A DNA stretch of 64,000 nt from JAPLST01 sp964397565 (GTDB lineage: Bacteria; Auribacterota; UBA3054; JAPLST01). The stretch is taken from contig CAYNJC010000007.1 of the NCBI GenBank assembly GCA_964397565.1, positions 62,001 through 126,000 of the forward strand. The letters run 5' to 3'. Shown piece after piece: positions 38,952 to 47,830 of this stretch (positions within the stretch are counted from its first letter, which is position 1; every line of letters starts with the position of its first letter). The translations under genes were made by a program, and so were the position numbers. The notes beneath the pieces are model-generated. The model did not search any database. It worked only from the letters and a program-made list of their open reading frames with translations, and was not told where the DNA came from.

Positions 38952-40094
38952 TTAGTAGCCGCCGTGGTCGAGGCAGGCGCGGCGCATGGCGTGAATGTTC
39001 TCGTCCGGCGTGTCGCGCCCGCACTGATCACCGGTTGAGAGAACAAACGCGCCGTCCTGCTTGCAGCCGTTGAGCAGGCGCACGGATTCGTTGTAGACCT
39101 CATCGGCCGTGCCGCGCAGCATCAGTTCCGGCGTGTTGAGATTGCCCATCAGACAGAGGCGCGTGCCATACGCGCGCTTGACCTCGAGCAGATCAACATC
39201 GCCGGTGGGCGGGCACTCGAGCGGCTGCACGCCGTCCAGGTCGGTTTGATCGGCGAGCATGGGCAGCAACGCGCGCGAACGGCCGCAGCTGTGAAACATG
39301 CTGGGCACACCGGCCTGACGGCACATGGCGGTGATCGTCTTGAGCGTGGGCAATTGCATATCGCGCACGATGTCGAGCGATTGCATGGTCAGACTGCCGG
39401 ACGATTCGATCAACAGAAAATCCACGCCGAAATCGAGAAACAACTCCGTTTTGCGCACATTGTAGTTGTGGAACAATTCGCGGTACTCATGCATGATCTC
39501 GATCTCGTCGTAATATTCGACGACGGCTTCCTCGAGCTGGCCGATCAGCCAATGGTAGGGGAGCATCGGCGTGTTGCAATAGCCGCCGACGGCGAACTCG
39601 CCGTTGATGTACGACTGCATGGCGCGGGTGGGCGCGAAGTCGCCTGCCATGTCGGTGCTGAGGACGTGCTGCAAGTGGGGCAGCGCCTCGCGCATGGTCT
39701 GAAACGCCTTGCGCGTGCAGGTTTCGGAATCGCCGATGGGGAACGTCCATTCTTCACGGAATTCGCCGGCGGGCGTGGTGTAGACCGTCTCGGTGACGAC
39801 GCGCTCATCGTCGCGGTGGGTGACGTCGCGGCGGACGGAATAGCGTGTGCGCGGATTGTCGCCGGGCGATGCGTGAAAGAAAAACGCGTCGATGTCAAAA
39901 TGGCGCGCGGCGTCGAGATAAGCCTGCCAGATGGGCGGATCGGCGTCCAGAAGAATCTTCCAGAAGGGTTTGCCGGTCAAGCGGCACGGCACCATGTTCG
40001 AGATGTCCGGCGCGCAGGGCACGCGGTCAGGCTGCTTGCGCGCCAGGGCCAGGATCATGCGTTCACGGGAATTGAGTGAAGAAGGCATGGGCAT
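38952..40094 (-). CDS. Uroporphyrinogen-decarboxylase-family protein (UroD/MtaA-like methyltransferase)
   Basis: A 380-residue TIM-barrel protein of the UroD/CmuA/MtaA superfamily. Visible features: SRERMILALARKQPDRVPCA at the N-terminus, then FLDFGVDFLLIESSGSLTM, and probable metal ligands in MFHSCGRS (His-x-Cys) and LSTGDQCG (Cys). The zinc-site pattern favours a corrinoid methyltransferase or related demethylase over haem synthesis. The start is the ATG at 40094; a heptamer run (CAACTATGAACTATGAACT...) lies immediately before it. Substrate unknown. Confidence 0.8.
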   Translation of the reverse strand: MPMPSSLNSRERMILALARKQPDRVPCAPDISNMVPCRLTGKPFWKILLDADPPIWQAYLDAARHFDIDAFFFHASPGDNPRTRYSVRRDVTHRDDERVVTETVYTTPAGEFREEWTFPIGDSETCTRKAFQTMREALPHLQHVLSTDMAGDFAPTRAMQSYINGEFAVGGYCNTPMLPYHWLIGQLEEAVVEYYDEIEIMHEYRELFHNYNVRKTELFLDFGVDFLLIESSGSLTMQSLDIVRDMQLPTLKTITAMCRQAGVPSMFHSCGRSRALLPMLADQTDLDGVQPLECPPTGDVDLLEVKRAYGTRLCLMGNLNTPELMLRGTADEVYNESVRLLNGCKQDGAFVLSTGDQCGRDTPDENIHAMRRACLDHGGY

Positions 40095-40126
40095 CAACTA
40101 TGAACTATGAACTATGAACTATCAAC
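40095..40126. repeat. ATGAACT heptamer run
   Basis: Three exact ATGAACT units with degenerate edges lie directly upstream of the UroD-family start codon and between it and the stop of the next leftward gene. The run could act as a spacer in the mRNA leader. Confidence 0.6.
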
Positions 40127-40130
40127 AGCA

Positions 40131-41327
40131 TCAAGGCTTGGCCTTCGGCGTTGGTACGAAGGTTCCTTTGAGTGCCGCGGGCGCGTCGGGCAAGTCTTCA
40201 TCGGTATTGGCAACATAGACCCACCAATTGTTGTAACCCCATTTGGTATAGCCGGCATTGCGCGGCATATGGCGCAGCCACCACTTTTGGTAACCGAGTT
40301 GACTGTTGCCCCATTCGGCGCTGCTGATCGGGCGGGCGATGGCGCGTGACAGGTCGGGATAGTCGCTTAGCCAGGCATCGGCATACGACATGGTGCTGCG
40401 TCTGTTGTTGTAATCATAGCCGGACTGGCCATTGGGCGGGACATGGATATTGCCAACTTGGGAGGGCGTGCCGGCAAAATCATTTTCAATCATGCTGAAG
40501 GTATTCCACGGATCCTGGCCGACCAGTGACTTGTCCCACTCGCCGTGGCCAAAGACCAAGGCGAGGATGCTTTCGCAACGATGGCCGTAGCTGTGAATCA
40601 TGTTGTCCGGGCCGCATTCATAATTGAAGCCCATCACCCAGACACTGCGATTGCATTCCGGCGGGATTTCGTAGGGGCGGTAGAACCATTCGTTGAGCGT
40701 GGGCGCAAAACGGGCATAGCGATTGGGGAAATACATGGCCAGCTCATCATAGCCAAAGCCGCCGGCGCCCCAGATCCAGATTTCGGTGACGCCTTCATCG
40801 CGGACGCGGCGGATCAGGTCGTTCTGCTCGAAGATGGTGCGATAGTTCGAGCGGTCGGGCTGGTGCCACTTGTTGTTTTTACGCGCGGCCAGAAACGACT
40901 TTTCATCATAGAGAAAGCCGTCGATTTTGCGCGTGAATTCGGGCCGTTCGATGATGTCGACGATCTCATAATTGATGTAGCCGCCGCTGTTCTCGCGCAC
41001 GGCATCCGCCAGCAGGCGCGAATAGGCGCGCGGATCGCTGGCCTTCAAATACTGGATCAGCGTCTTGCCGCCCTGCGACTTGAGCACGGGATTGTAGATG
41101 ATCACAATCACCTTGGCGGCCTTGGGCATGGTGGCGACATTGTGGTCATAGACAAACGCCGGCTGCTTCCACGCCGCAGTGCGCGGATTCTCGAGGTAGC
41201 ATTTGATGCCGTCATCCATCTTGCCGGTGGGCTTGACGACCGGGAGCTGTTTCCACGCGGGCTCACCCAGGCAGATGAGCGACGCAAACGACAGCAAGAA
41301 CCAGAGCGAAGTGAGGTGTGTTTTCAT
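40131..41327 (-). CDS. Secreted protein of unknown function
   Basis: A 398-residue protein starting MKTHLTSLWFLLSFASLICLG, a Sec signal peptide. Motifs include EIWIWGAGGFGYDELAMYFP, DNMIHSYGHRCESILALVFG and HVPPNGQSGYDYNN; the conserved His, Tyr and Asp clusters suggest a metal or sugar site but I recognise no family. It starts 1 nt after the stop of the gene at 41329, so the two are an operon and probably work on the same extracellular substrate. Confidence 0.65.
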   Translation of the reverse strand: MKTHLTSLWFLLSFASLICLGEPAWKQLPVVKPTGKMDDGIKCYLENPRTAAWKQPAFVYDHNVATMPKAAKVIVIIYNPVLKSQGGKTLIQYLKASDPRAYSRLLADAVRENSGGYINYEIVDIIERPEFTRKIDGFLYDEKSFLAARKNNKWHQPDRSNYRTIFEQNDLIRRVRDEGVTEIWIWGAGGFGYDELAMYFPNRYARFAPTLNEWFYRPYEIPPECNRSVWVMGFNYECGPDNMIHSYGHRCESILALVFGHGEWDKSLVGQDPWNTFSMIENDFAGTPSQVGNIHVPPNGQSGYDYNNRRSTMSYADAWLSDYPDLSRAIARPISSAEWGNSQLGYQKWWLRHMPRNAGYTKWGYNNWWVYVANTDEDLPDAPAALKGTFVPTPKAKP

Positions 41328-41328
41328 A

Positions 41329-43593
41329 TTAGTAGACGACTTTGTAGGAGGTGAGTTGTGAATCAGGACCGAGCTGCCAGGTGCGCACGTCCGTGTCGCG
41401 CGCGCCGCGGGCGAAACGTACATTTTGTTCCCAGACCATAATCATGTAATAATAGTGTTTGCCGCCATATTCGGCATGCAGCAACATATTGCCGTTGCTG
41501 CCGCAAACATGAATGCGACCAAAAGGATTGTCGCGCAAGGTGTGGCCGGTCAGCAGCGTGACGGGCCCGGCTTCGCCCGTGGATTGGTTGGGCAGGGTAA
41601 ACTCACCGCGCGCATCGGCGACGGCGTTGCTGAAGACGATCTTGGAGTCGTCAATGATGCCCGTGCCAATCCCGTACGTGCTTTGATAGGCAGCCAGGCG
41701 GGCGCCCGCGGCGGGTTTGCCGTTCTCATCAAGGATGCGCAGGACAATGTTGGTCTGGATGCCGTACAAATAATCGCCGAAGAAGCCGCCGCGATAGCGC
41801 GCATTTTGATTGAGGCCGCAGAGATCGTGATCGGCATACAGGGCGGTGCCTTCATGGTCGGGCGTGTAGCGCGTATCGGCGCCACCCATCATGCCGCCAT
41901 ATTTCGGCCAGTAGCCGACGCCGGTGAGAAACTTGGCGGGATTGCGCGGGTCGCGCAGCGCAACTTTACCGCCTGCGCCGGTGTCGGCGTTTTGGGCCGG
42001 CTCCATCGTCATCCAATAGACATCCATCAAGCCAAAGCCCTGATGCGACATTTCGTGGATCAGCGAGGGCTCGCACATGCGCAACGTGCGACGGAAGAAC
42101 GCGTCGGGCTTGTCAAGTTCATTCTTATCCTTGATCGAACCGAAGTCCCAACCCCACATGCCATCATAACGCGGGTCGCGCCAGTCGAAGGCGACATGCA
42201 CCGGGCCGGCCATGTCGGGGTCGCGATAGAAGGCGACACGCTGGACCCGCACGCGCGGCAAGGCGCCATCGGGGAACACATCGCGGATGCGCGATTTGGC
42301 CATGTAGATCTGATTCCAATACAACAATTGGAATTGAATCCAATCCTCAAAGGCATACGTGCCGAAGGCGTTGTAGTTGCTTTGGTAAAACGCGCGCGAG
42401 GTCTCATCCGCCTGCACACCCGTGCCGCGCGCCTTGGTGAAAATAGTCAGCTCGTTATTGTTCTTGTTCTCGGCCAGCGGGCTGCGCGGCTCGACGCGCA
42501 AGGTCAGCCATTCATCGCGGTGGTCGTCAAAGTTTGGCGGGCATGGGTGGCTGTACCAGACATAGGCCTGCTGCTGCGGCTTCAGGACGAACTCATAGAC
42601 ACCGGTCTTAACCGTGCCATCATTGATGCGCCAGCGGTAGCTGAAGCCGTTAATCGGCTTGGTGCCATGATTCTTGACGACGCCAAGATATTGGAGCATA
42701 TCACCGGTCGCCGGTTGCTTCTGCACATCCGCAAATGCGGGTTGCTTCAAAATCCCGACCTCCACGCCACGAAACATCTTCTGCTCATAGCTATTGGCAT
42801 CTTTCCAAGAATAATACTCGGGGTAACGTTCGATGAAGACCACGCCGAGATCGTGGGCGGGCCGCGTCGGCGCCAACGGTTCATAGGTGAGCGACAGGCG
42901 CGGGCGCAGGGTAATGTTGGTTGTTTCGCGGCTGTGCAGCAGGACCTGTGCGTCGGCGCGCGGCGCCTGCCAGGCCAGCAGCAGGCCGAAATTTTCATAG
43001 TGGCGCGTGAGCGCGTCGTTCACCAGTGGTTCAAGCCCGGTGATGACCAGCGACTCGCCGCGCAGTTCGGCGTGGGCGTTCGGCAACAGCGTAGCGTCTG
43101 GCGGCGCCAGCGCGCCGGGAGTGGTCCACGGCAGCGCGTTGCTGCCGGCGCTGTGATAACGACTGTTGAAGGTCGCCGCCCAATAATTGGTGACACCGTC
43201 GCGACCGCCTTCATTCCAACTGCGCTTGAGGCGATAGATACGGATGGCATTGGCGGCGGGCGGCCGGCCCTGCATGCCGGCCAGCGACAACGTCAGCGTG
43301 GCTGTGTCAATTTTGTTGAACGGCCCGCCCAGCGCGGGCAGCAACTGGTCGAAGCGCAGCAGAATGCGGGTGGTACCGGGCGCCAAGCGCAGCGTGGCCG
43401 TGCCGCCGAAGTCGGCATCGGGTGCGGCGGCATCCAGCGTGGTGTCGGCCGTGCCGTAATAGGCAAAGCCTTCGGGCAGCGATGGCGCGGGCGGATGGAC
43501 ACGCGCGCTGTCATACAGGTCGAGCTGGGCGGCGGCGGCGATGGAGACCGCAGTGAGTAGCAGTGCCAGTGCAACAATTTTTCTAAGCGGCAT
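41329..43593 (-). CDS. Secreted DNRLRE-domain protein with a HEMSH zinc-protease-like motif
   Basis: A 754-residue protein; the start at 43593 (MPLRKIVALALLLTAVSIAA, signal peptide) follows a GGAG 8 nt upstream, and a longer frame is not needed. Residues ~30-200 resemble a DNRLRE carbohydrate-binding-type domain (DADFGGTATLRLAPGTTRIL LRFD). The middle is beta-rich (CARDB-like VKNHGTKPINGFSYRW). About residue 520 is SLIHEMSHQGFGLMDVYWM, an HExxH variant, suggesting a zinc metallohydrolase. The C-terminal part contains a carboxypeptidase-regulatory-like fold (VLRILDENGKPAAGARLAAY). Likely extracellular; co-operonic with the 40131 gene. Confidence 0.7.
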   Translation of the reverse strand: MPLRKIVALALLLTAVSIAAAAQLDLYDSARVHPPAPSLPEGFAYYGTADTTLDAAAPDADFGGTATLRLAPGTTRILLRFDQLLPALGGPFNKIDTATLTLSLAGMQGRPPAANAIRIYRLKRSWNEGGRDGVTNYWAATFNSRYHSAGSNALPWTTPGALAPPDATLLPNAHAELRGESLVITGLEPLVNDALTRHYENFGLLLAWQAPRADAQVLLHSRETTNITLRPRLSLTYEPLAPTRPAHDLGVVFIERYPEYYSWKDANSYEQKMFRGVEVGILKQPAFADVQKQPATGDMLQYLGVVKNHGTKPINGFSYRWRINDGTVKTGVYEFVLKPQQQAYVWYSHPCPPNFDDHRDEWLTLRVEPRSPLAENKNNNELTIFTKARGTGVQADETSRAFYQSNYNAFGTYAFEDWIQFQLLYWNQIYMAKSRIRDVFPDGALPRVRVQRVAFYRDPDMAGPVHVAFDWRDPRYDGMWGWDFGSIKDKNELDKPDAFFRRTLRMCEPSLIHEMSHQGFGLMDVYWMTMEPAQNADTGAGGKVALRDPRNPAKFLTGVGYWPKYGGMMGGADTRYTPDHEGTALYADHDLCGLNQNARYRGGFFGDYLYGIQTNIVLRILDENGKPAAGARLAAYQSTYGIGTGIIDDSKIVFSNAVADARGEFTLPNQSTGEAGPVTLLTGHTLRDNPFGRIHVCGSNGNMLLHAEYGGKHYYYMIMVWEQNVRFARGARDTDVRTWQLGPDSQLTSYKVVY

Positions 43594-43745
43594 AAACAAG
43601 CTCCGTGGAATTGGCTGTGTAAAATTCATTATACGGACAATATACCAAATATTGCGGCATTTGGCAAGCAGCGTACGCAACTGCTACGTTCTGGCGACGG
43701 CAGAGCGCTTTTGGGCGCGCGGGCATGCGCATAACGGGATTTCAG

Positions 43746-43751
43746 TATAAT
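43746..43751 (+). promoter_or_regulatory. -10 box of the DAHP synthase gene (leaderless geometry)
   Basis: TATAAT lies 7 nt before the ATG at 43759 and 1 nt before the alternative ATG at 43753. The 7-nt spacing favours 43759 as a leaderless start. The -35 region (around 43723) is weak. Confidence 0.55.
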
Positions 43752-43758
43752 TATGAGT

Positions 43759-45123
43759 ATGAAACATCCGCGACAAAAGCAAGGCAAGGCATGGCACCCG
43801 GCGACATGGCGCGCGCATCCGGCGGCGCAACAACCAGAATATCCAAGTGTGCGCGCGTTGGCGCGTGTGCGGGCGTTGATTCAGACGTATCCGCCGCTGG
43901 TCGTGGCGGGCGAGATCGAACGGTTGCGCGCGCATCTGGCCGATGCCGGCGCGGGTCGCACGTTTATTTTGCAGGGCGGGAATTGCGCCGAGCAGTTTGC
44001 CGACTGCACGGCAACGGCGATCATGAATCAGTTGAAGATCCTCTTGCAGATGAGCGTGATTCTGACGCACGGCGCGCGCAAGCCGGTCGTGCGGATCGGG
44101 CGGATGGCCGGGCAGTATGCCAAGCCGCGCAGCAATGCGTTCGAAGTGGTGCGTGGCGTGCGTCTGCCGAGCTATCGCGGCGACATTGTGAATGGCAGCG
44201 CGGCGACGCGCGCGGCGCGCACGCCGGATCCGGCGCGGCTGCGCCTGGCGTATCATTATGCGGCGATGACCTTGAACTACATCCACTCGCTGATTGACGG
44301 CGGCTTTGCCGATCTGCATTACCCCTACACCTGGAATTTGCATTCGATCGAGCAGACACCGGAATGGCCGGAGTACAAGCAGACCGTCGAGGAGATTCTT
44401 AACGCCATCCGCTTCATGGAAAGTTTCGGCGGGGTGCGGCCGGAAACGCTGGGTCGGATTGACTTTTACACGTCGCACGAAGGACTGGTGCTTGAGTATG
44501 AAGAAGCGCTGACGCGCTACGACGCCGCGCGTGGGCGCTGGTACAATCACGGCGCGCATATGCTGTGGATCGGCAATCGCACGCGGGCGTTGGACGGCGC
44601 GCATGTCGAGTATTTCCGGGGGATTGCGAATCCGATCGGGGTGAAAATTGATGCGCAATGTGGCGCGGACGAGTTGCTGGCGCTGCTGGACCGGTTGAAT
44701 CCGACGAATGAGGCCGGGCGCGTGATGCTGATCACGCGTTGTGGCGTGGACAAGGTGGCGGCGACAGTGCCGCGGCTGGCGCGGGCGGTACGCACGGCGC
44801 GGCGGCAGGTGACGTGGTGTTGCGACCCGATGCACGGCAACACGATCACGCTGGCGGACGGGCGCAAGACCCGCGGATGCAGTGAGGTTTTGGAAGAACT
44901 GCGCGCGACACATGCAGCGCATGCGCGCAGCAAGAGTCATCTGGCGGGGGTGCATTTTGAGTTGACCGGCGACGATGTCACGGAGTGTATGGGCGGTGCG
45001 GTGGACGTGACGCGCGACGATTTGCAGCGGCGCTATCAGAGCGCCTGCGATCCGCGCTTGAACTACGCGCAGAGCCTGGAGATGGCGTTTCTCATCGCGC
45101 GACTGTTGAAGGAACAGGTGTGA
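43759..45123 (+). CDS. 3-deoxy-7-phosphoheptulonate synthase, class II
   Basis: A 454-residue enzyme joining phosphoenolpyruvate and erythrose 4-phosphate, first step of the shikimate pathway. It is of the plant/AroH class II type: FILQGGNCAEQFADC, VVRIGRMAGQYAKPRS, RGIANPIGVKIDAQCG, WCCDPMHGNT and HFELTGDDVTECMGG, with metal-binding Cys, His, Glu and Asp residues present. I prefer the ATG at 43759 over 43753 because of the -10 spacing. The next gene starts 4 nt after the stop. Confidence 0.93.
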   Translation: MKHPRQKQGKAWHPATWRAHPAAQQPEYPSVRALARVRALIQTYPPLVVAGEIERLRAHLADAGAGRTFILQGGNCAEQFADCTATAIMNQLKILLQMSVILTHGARKPVVRIGRMAGQYAKPRSNAFEVVRGVRLPSYRGDIVNGSAATRAARTPDPARLRLAYHYAAMTLNYIHSLIDGGFADLHYPYTWNLHSIEQTPEWPEYKQTVEEILNAIRFMESFGGVRPETLGRIDFYTSHEGLVLEYEEALTRYDAARGRWYNHGAHMLWIGNRTRALDGAHVEYFRGIANPIGVKIDAQCGADELLALLDRLNPTNEAGRVMLITRCGVDKVAATVPRLARAVRTARRQVTWCCDPMHGNTITLADGRKTRGCSEVLEELRATHAAHARSKSHLAGVHFELTGDDVTECMGGAVDVTRDDLQRRYQSACDPRLNYAQSLEMAFLIARLLKEQV

Positions 45124-45127
45124 CGGC

Positions 45128-47812
45128 ATGATAGTATTCGGTGTTCAGTGTTCAGTGTTCAGCGCAGCACGGGCGGCTGCAGCGCCCGTGGCAGCATCGC
45201 CGCACGGCGTGCGGCTGCTGCCTTGCACCGCGGCTGTCTTGCCGCATGTTTGGGTTTTGTTCAGCGTAGTCCTGTGGCTGGCGGCGCACCTGTGCGCGGC
45301 AGTGCCCAGCAACGGCACCGTATTCGCCCGCAGTGTGCAAGTGCCCAACCTGGGGGCCGGTCACGTCCTGCCGGAACCACGCGACATGCTTGACCCGCTG
45401 ACCGCCAGCCGGCAGTCGCATTGGCGCTTTCGCTATCTGAACGGGCGCTTGTGCGAGGTGGCGCGGCGCGATGCCGAGGGCTCCTTCGCGCCCATGCGCG
45501 TGCCGTATGAAGGCATTCCGACAAATGGCTATTTGTTTGCGTATGTGTCCGGGGCGGCGCAGCCGACGGCGCTGACGACACCGCGCGGCGTCCGGTATGA
45601 CGTTGCGTATGATAGCGCGGGCATGCTGGTGGCGCTGCAGCGCGCGACGCCGCTGGCGCCCCTGGAAGATGAGCCCACCCGGATCACGATCGAACGTGCG
45701 CGCGGCCGCGTGCAGCGCGTGCGCTATTGGCAGGGCGCCCTGCCGACGCGAGATGCCGATGGCATCCATCAACGCGCATTTTATTATGGTGACGATGGGT
45801 ATCTGACCCGGGTGGAATATCGCGACGCGCATGGTCGCCTGTGCCCGTCCGCGCAAGGTTGCGCCGTCAAGACCTACCGGCGCGGGCCGCGCGGCGAGTG
45901 GCGTGAGGTCTGTCTGTTCGATGCCCACGGCGTGCCGTGGGCGGATTGGCATGGCGTTGCACGTTATACGTTTGATTACACGTCCAACGGACTGTTACGA
46001 GTCATGCGCCTGTTTGACGCGCGCAATGCGCCCACCACGAATACATTCGGCGCGCATGCCTTGGAGTGGCAATATGACGCCGCGCTGCAGGTCATCGGCA
46101 CGCGCGGCAGCGACGCGACCAATGCGGTGGTGTATGATGGGCCAGCGCTGATGCCGGAAATATTCGAGCGCACCTGGGCCGAAGCCGTGCTGATGCGGGA
46201 GAAGAACGAGTTGGCACTGCCGATCTGGTCGTTCATTGACTACAATGAATTGACGCGGTCGGTGCGGCGCTATGTGCAGCGCGTGGCCAGCGACGAGTGC
46301 ACGCCCTTTGCGGTCGAGCAACTGCGGGTCTTGGCGGAGTACATCATGGCGACCCGGGCGGGGCACTTGGCGGTCATGTGCGCGCAGTTATGCGCCGCGG
46401 ACGGACTCAATGATGCGCGCTGGATGCGGGTCGCCTGTCTGCATGCCGGGGTGGCGCCACGGCCGGATAGCGCGGCGGCCCGCTACGTGCGCACGGCCTG
46501 CGTGAGTGCCGGCGCAACCAATGCGCTGGCGTTTATCAGCAGCGATCCTTTGTATTACGTGCTGCACTACGGCGCGGCGCGGCGCCCGGGCGGCGCGGCA
46601 CCCGCCATTATCCAAGCCCACATGCTGGCCGACAGCATCTACATCAACACGTTGCGCGCGTTGTACGGCACCAATCTATGGTTGCCAACGCTGCGGGATG
46701 TGCGCCGTGCGGTGGAAGACTACGCCCGCAGCGATGATGCGCGCCGCGCGCTGGATGACGCCACGGTGCTGGTGGACATGACGGCAGACCAAGTGCGGAT
46801 TGCCGGCCAGCCGGCGGTCACGCGCATCAATGCGGCGCTGATGCGCAGAATGAGTTTCCACACAGCGCGGCGGGCGTTGTATCAAGACTATGTGCCACAG
46901 GCCTCAATTGCGCGCGCCTTGTGGCCGGCCGGCCCGCTCTTTGACCTTGCGTTTGATGTAGCCCCCGTGCCCACGCCGACCCAGGCGGAGAATATTCTGA
47001 ACGGCTGGACGCAGCGCGTGGCGGTGCTGAGTGCGCAGCCGGTCAACCGCTCGTGGCGGGCTGCGCGCCAGGTGCTGTCAGAACTGGCCGGCGCGCAGGC
47101 GGCCTATCTGGATGGGGCAGACTACCCACACTACGCGACCCAGCTGTTTGCGCTGGCACAAGCCATGGCGCCGACCGCGCCGTATGCTTTTCTACGCCAG
47201 GCGCGGCTGTTGATGCAGGCGGGGCAGTATGCCGCTGCCACGTCGGTTCTGCTGCGCTGCCAGATGCAGGGACACGACCATGCAACCGTCACGGCCTTGC
47301 TGGCGACATGCATCGCGGAGTGCAACCGAGCGGAGCGCATTGCCGCATTACGTGCAGCCATGATCGCCGGCGCGCTGCGTCTGACCAACGTGATGGAATT
47401 GGCCGATTTGTATCTGCGCGCCGGGCAAATCTCGAATGCGCTGACCACAGCGCAGACGCATATTGTGTTGGCCACGGCAGATGTGGCAGTCTGTGAATGG
47501 TATGCGACGTTGCTTGCGCGCTGTGGCGATTGGGACGGGGCGGACATGGCGCTGGCGCGCTTGACCGAACAGCAGCCCGACAATTTCAATTACTGGACCA
47601 GTCGCGCGGCCCTGGCCTTCAGTCGCGGCACGGCCTCAAATGGCATCGCCCATCTGCACCGTGCGGCGGCGCTTGATCAGCAACGTCTGGCGCGAATCCT
47701 GACCGCGCATGGGTTTCTGGATGAGCTGCGCGACCGGGGCCAGACGAACCTGGTCGAGGATCTAGAAACGCTCTTTCTGCCCGGCGACGCGCAGCCTGCG
47801 GATGACGAATGA
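45128..47812 (+). CDS. Large secreted protein: YD-type repeats plus TPR
   Basis: An 894-residue protein that I cannot assign. A membrane/signal segment lies at ~40-58 (VWVLFSVVLWLAAHLCAA). Residues ~90-340 contain YD/RHS-like strands (FRYLNGRLCEVARRDAEG, YGDDGYLTRVEYRDAHGRL, LEWQYDAALQVIG). The C-terminal ~250 residues form TPR-like helical pairs (FLRQARLLMQAGQYAAATSV). The first ~37 codons are made from a GTGTTCA heptamer run and two GC palindromes, so the real start may be downstream (TTG at 45239) rather than the ATG at 45128, although the latter is 4 nt after the DAHP synthase stop. Confidence 0.6.
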   Translation: MIVFGVQCSVFSAARAAAAPVAASPHGVRLLPCTAAVLPHVWVLFSVVLWLAAHLCAAVPSNGTVFARSVQVPNLGAGHVLPEPRDMLDPLTASRQSHWRFRYLNGRLCEVARRDAEGSFAPMRVPYEGIPTNGYLFAYVSGAAQPTALTTPRGVRYDVAYDSAGMLVALQRATPLAPLEDEPTRITIERARGRVQRVRYWQGALPTRDADGIHQRAFYYGDDGYLTRVEYRDAHGRLCPSAQGCAVKTYRRGPRGEWREVCLFDAHGVPWADWHGVARYTFDYTSNGLLRVMRLFDARNAPTTNTFGAHALEWQYDAALQVIGTRGSDATNAVVYDGPALMPEIFERTWAEAVLMREKNELALPIWSFIDYNELTRSVRRYVQRVASDECTPFAVEQLRVLAEYIMATRAGHLAVMCAQLCAADGLNDARWMRVACLHAGVAPRPDSAAARYVRTACVSAGATNALAFISSDPLYYVLHYGAARRPGGAAPAIIQAHMLADSIYINTLRALYGTNLWLPTLRDVRRAVEDYARSDDARRALDDATVLVDMTADQVRIAGQPAVTRINAALMRRMSFHTARRALYQDYVPQASIARALWPAGPLFDLAFDVAPVPTPTQAENILNGWTQRVAVLSAQPVNRSWRAARQVLSELAGAQAAYLDGADYPHYATQLFALAQAMAPTAPYAFLRQARLLMQAGQYAAATSVLLRCQMQGHDHATVTALLATCIAECNRAERIAALRAAMIAGALRLTNVMELADLYLRAGQISNALTTAQTHIVLATADVAVCEWYATLLARCGDWDGADMALARLTEQQPDNFNYWTSRAALAFSRGTASNGIAHLHRAAALDQQRLARILTAHGFLDELRDRGQTNLVEDLETLFLPGDAQPADDE
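45141..45162. repeat. GTGTTCA heptamer run
   Basis: Three units of the heptamer GTGTTCA in a row at the 5' end of the 45128 frame, followed by near-palindromic GC blocks up to ~45220. This looks like intergenic repeat sequence and casts doubt on translation from 45128. Confidence 0.6.
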
Positions 47813-47830
47813 ATAACGCGGCAACTGAAT

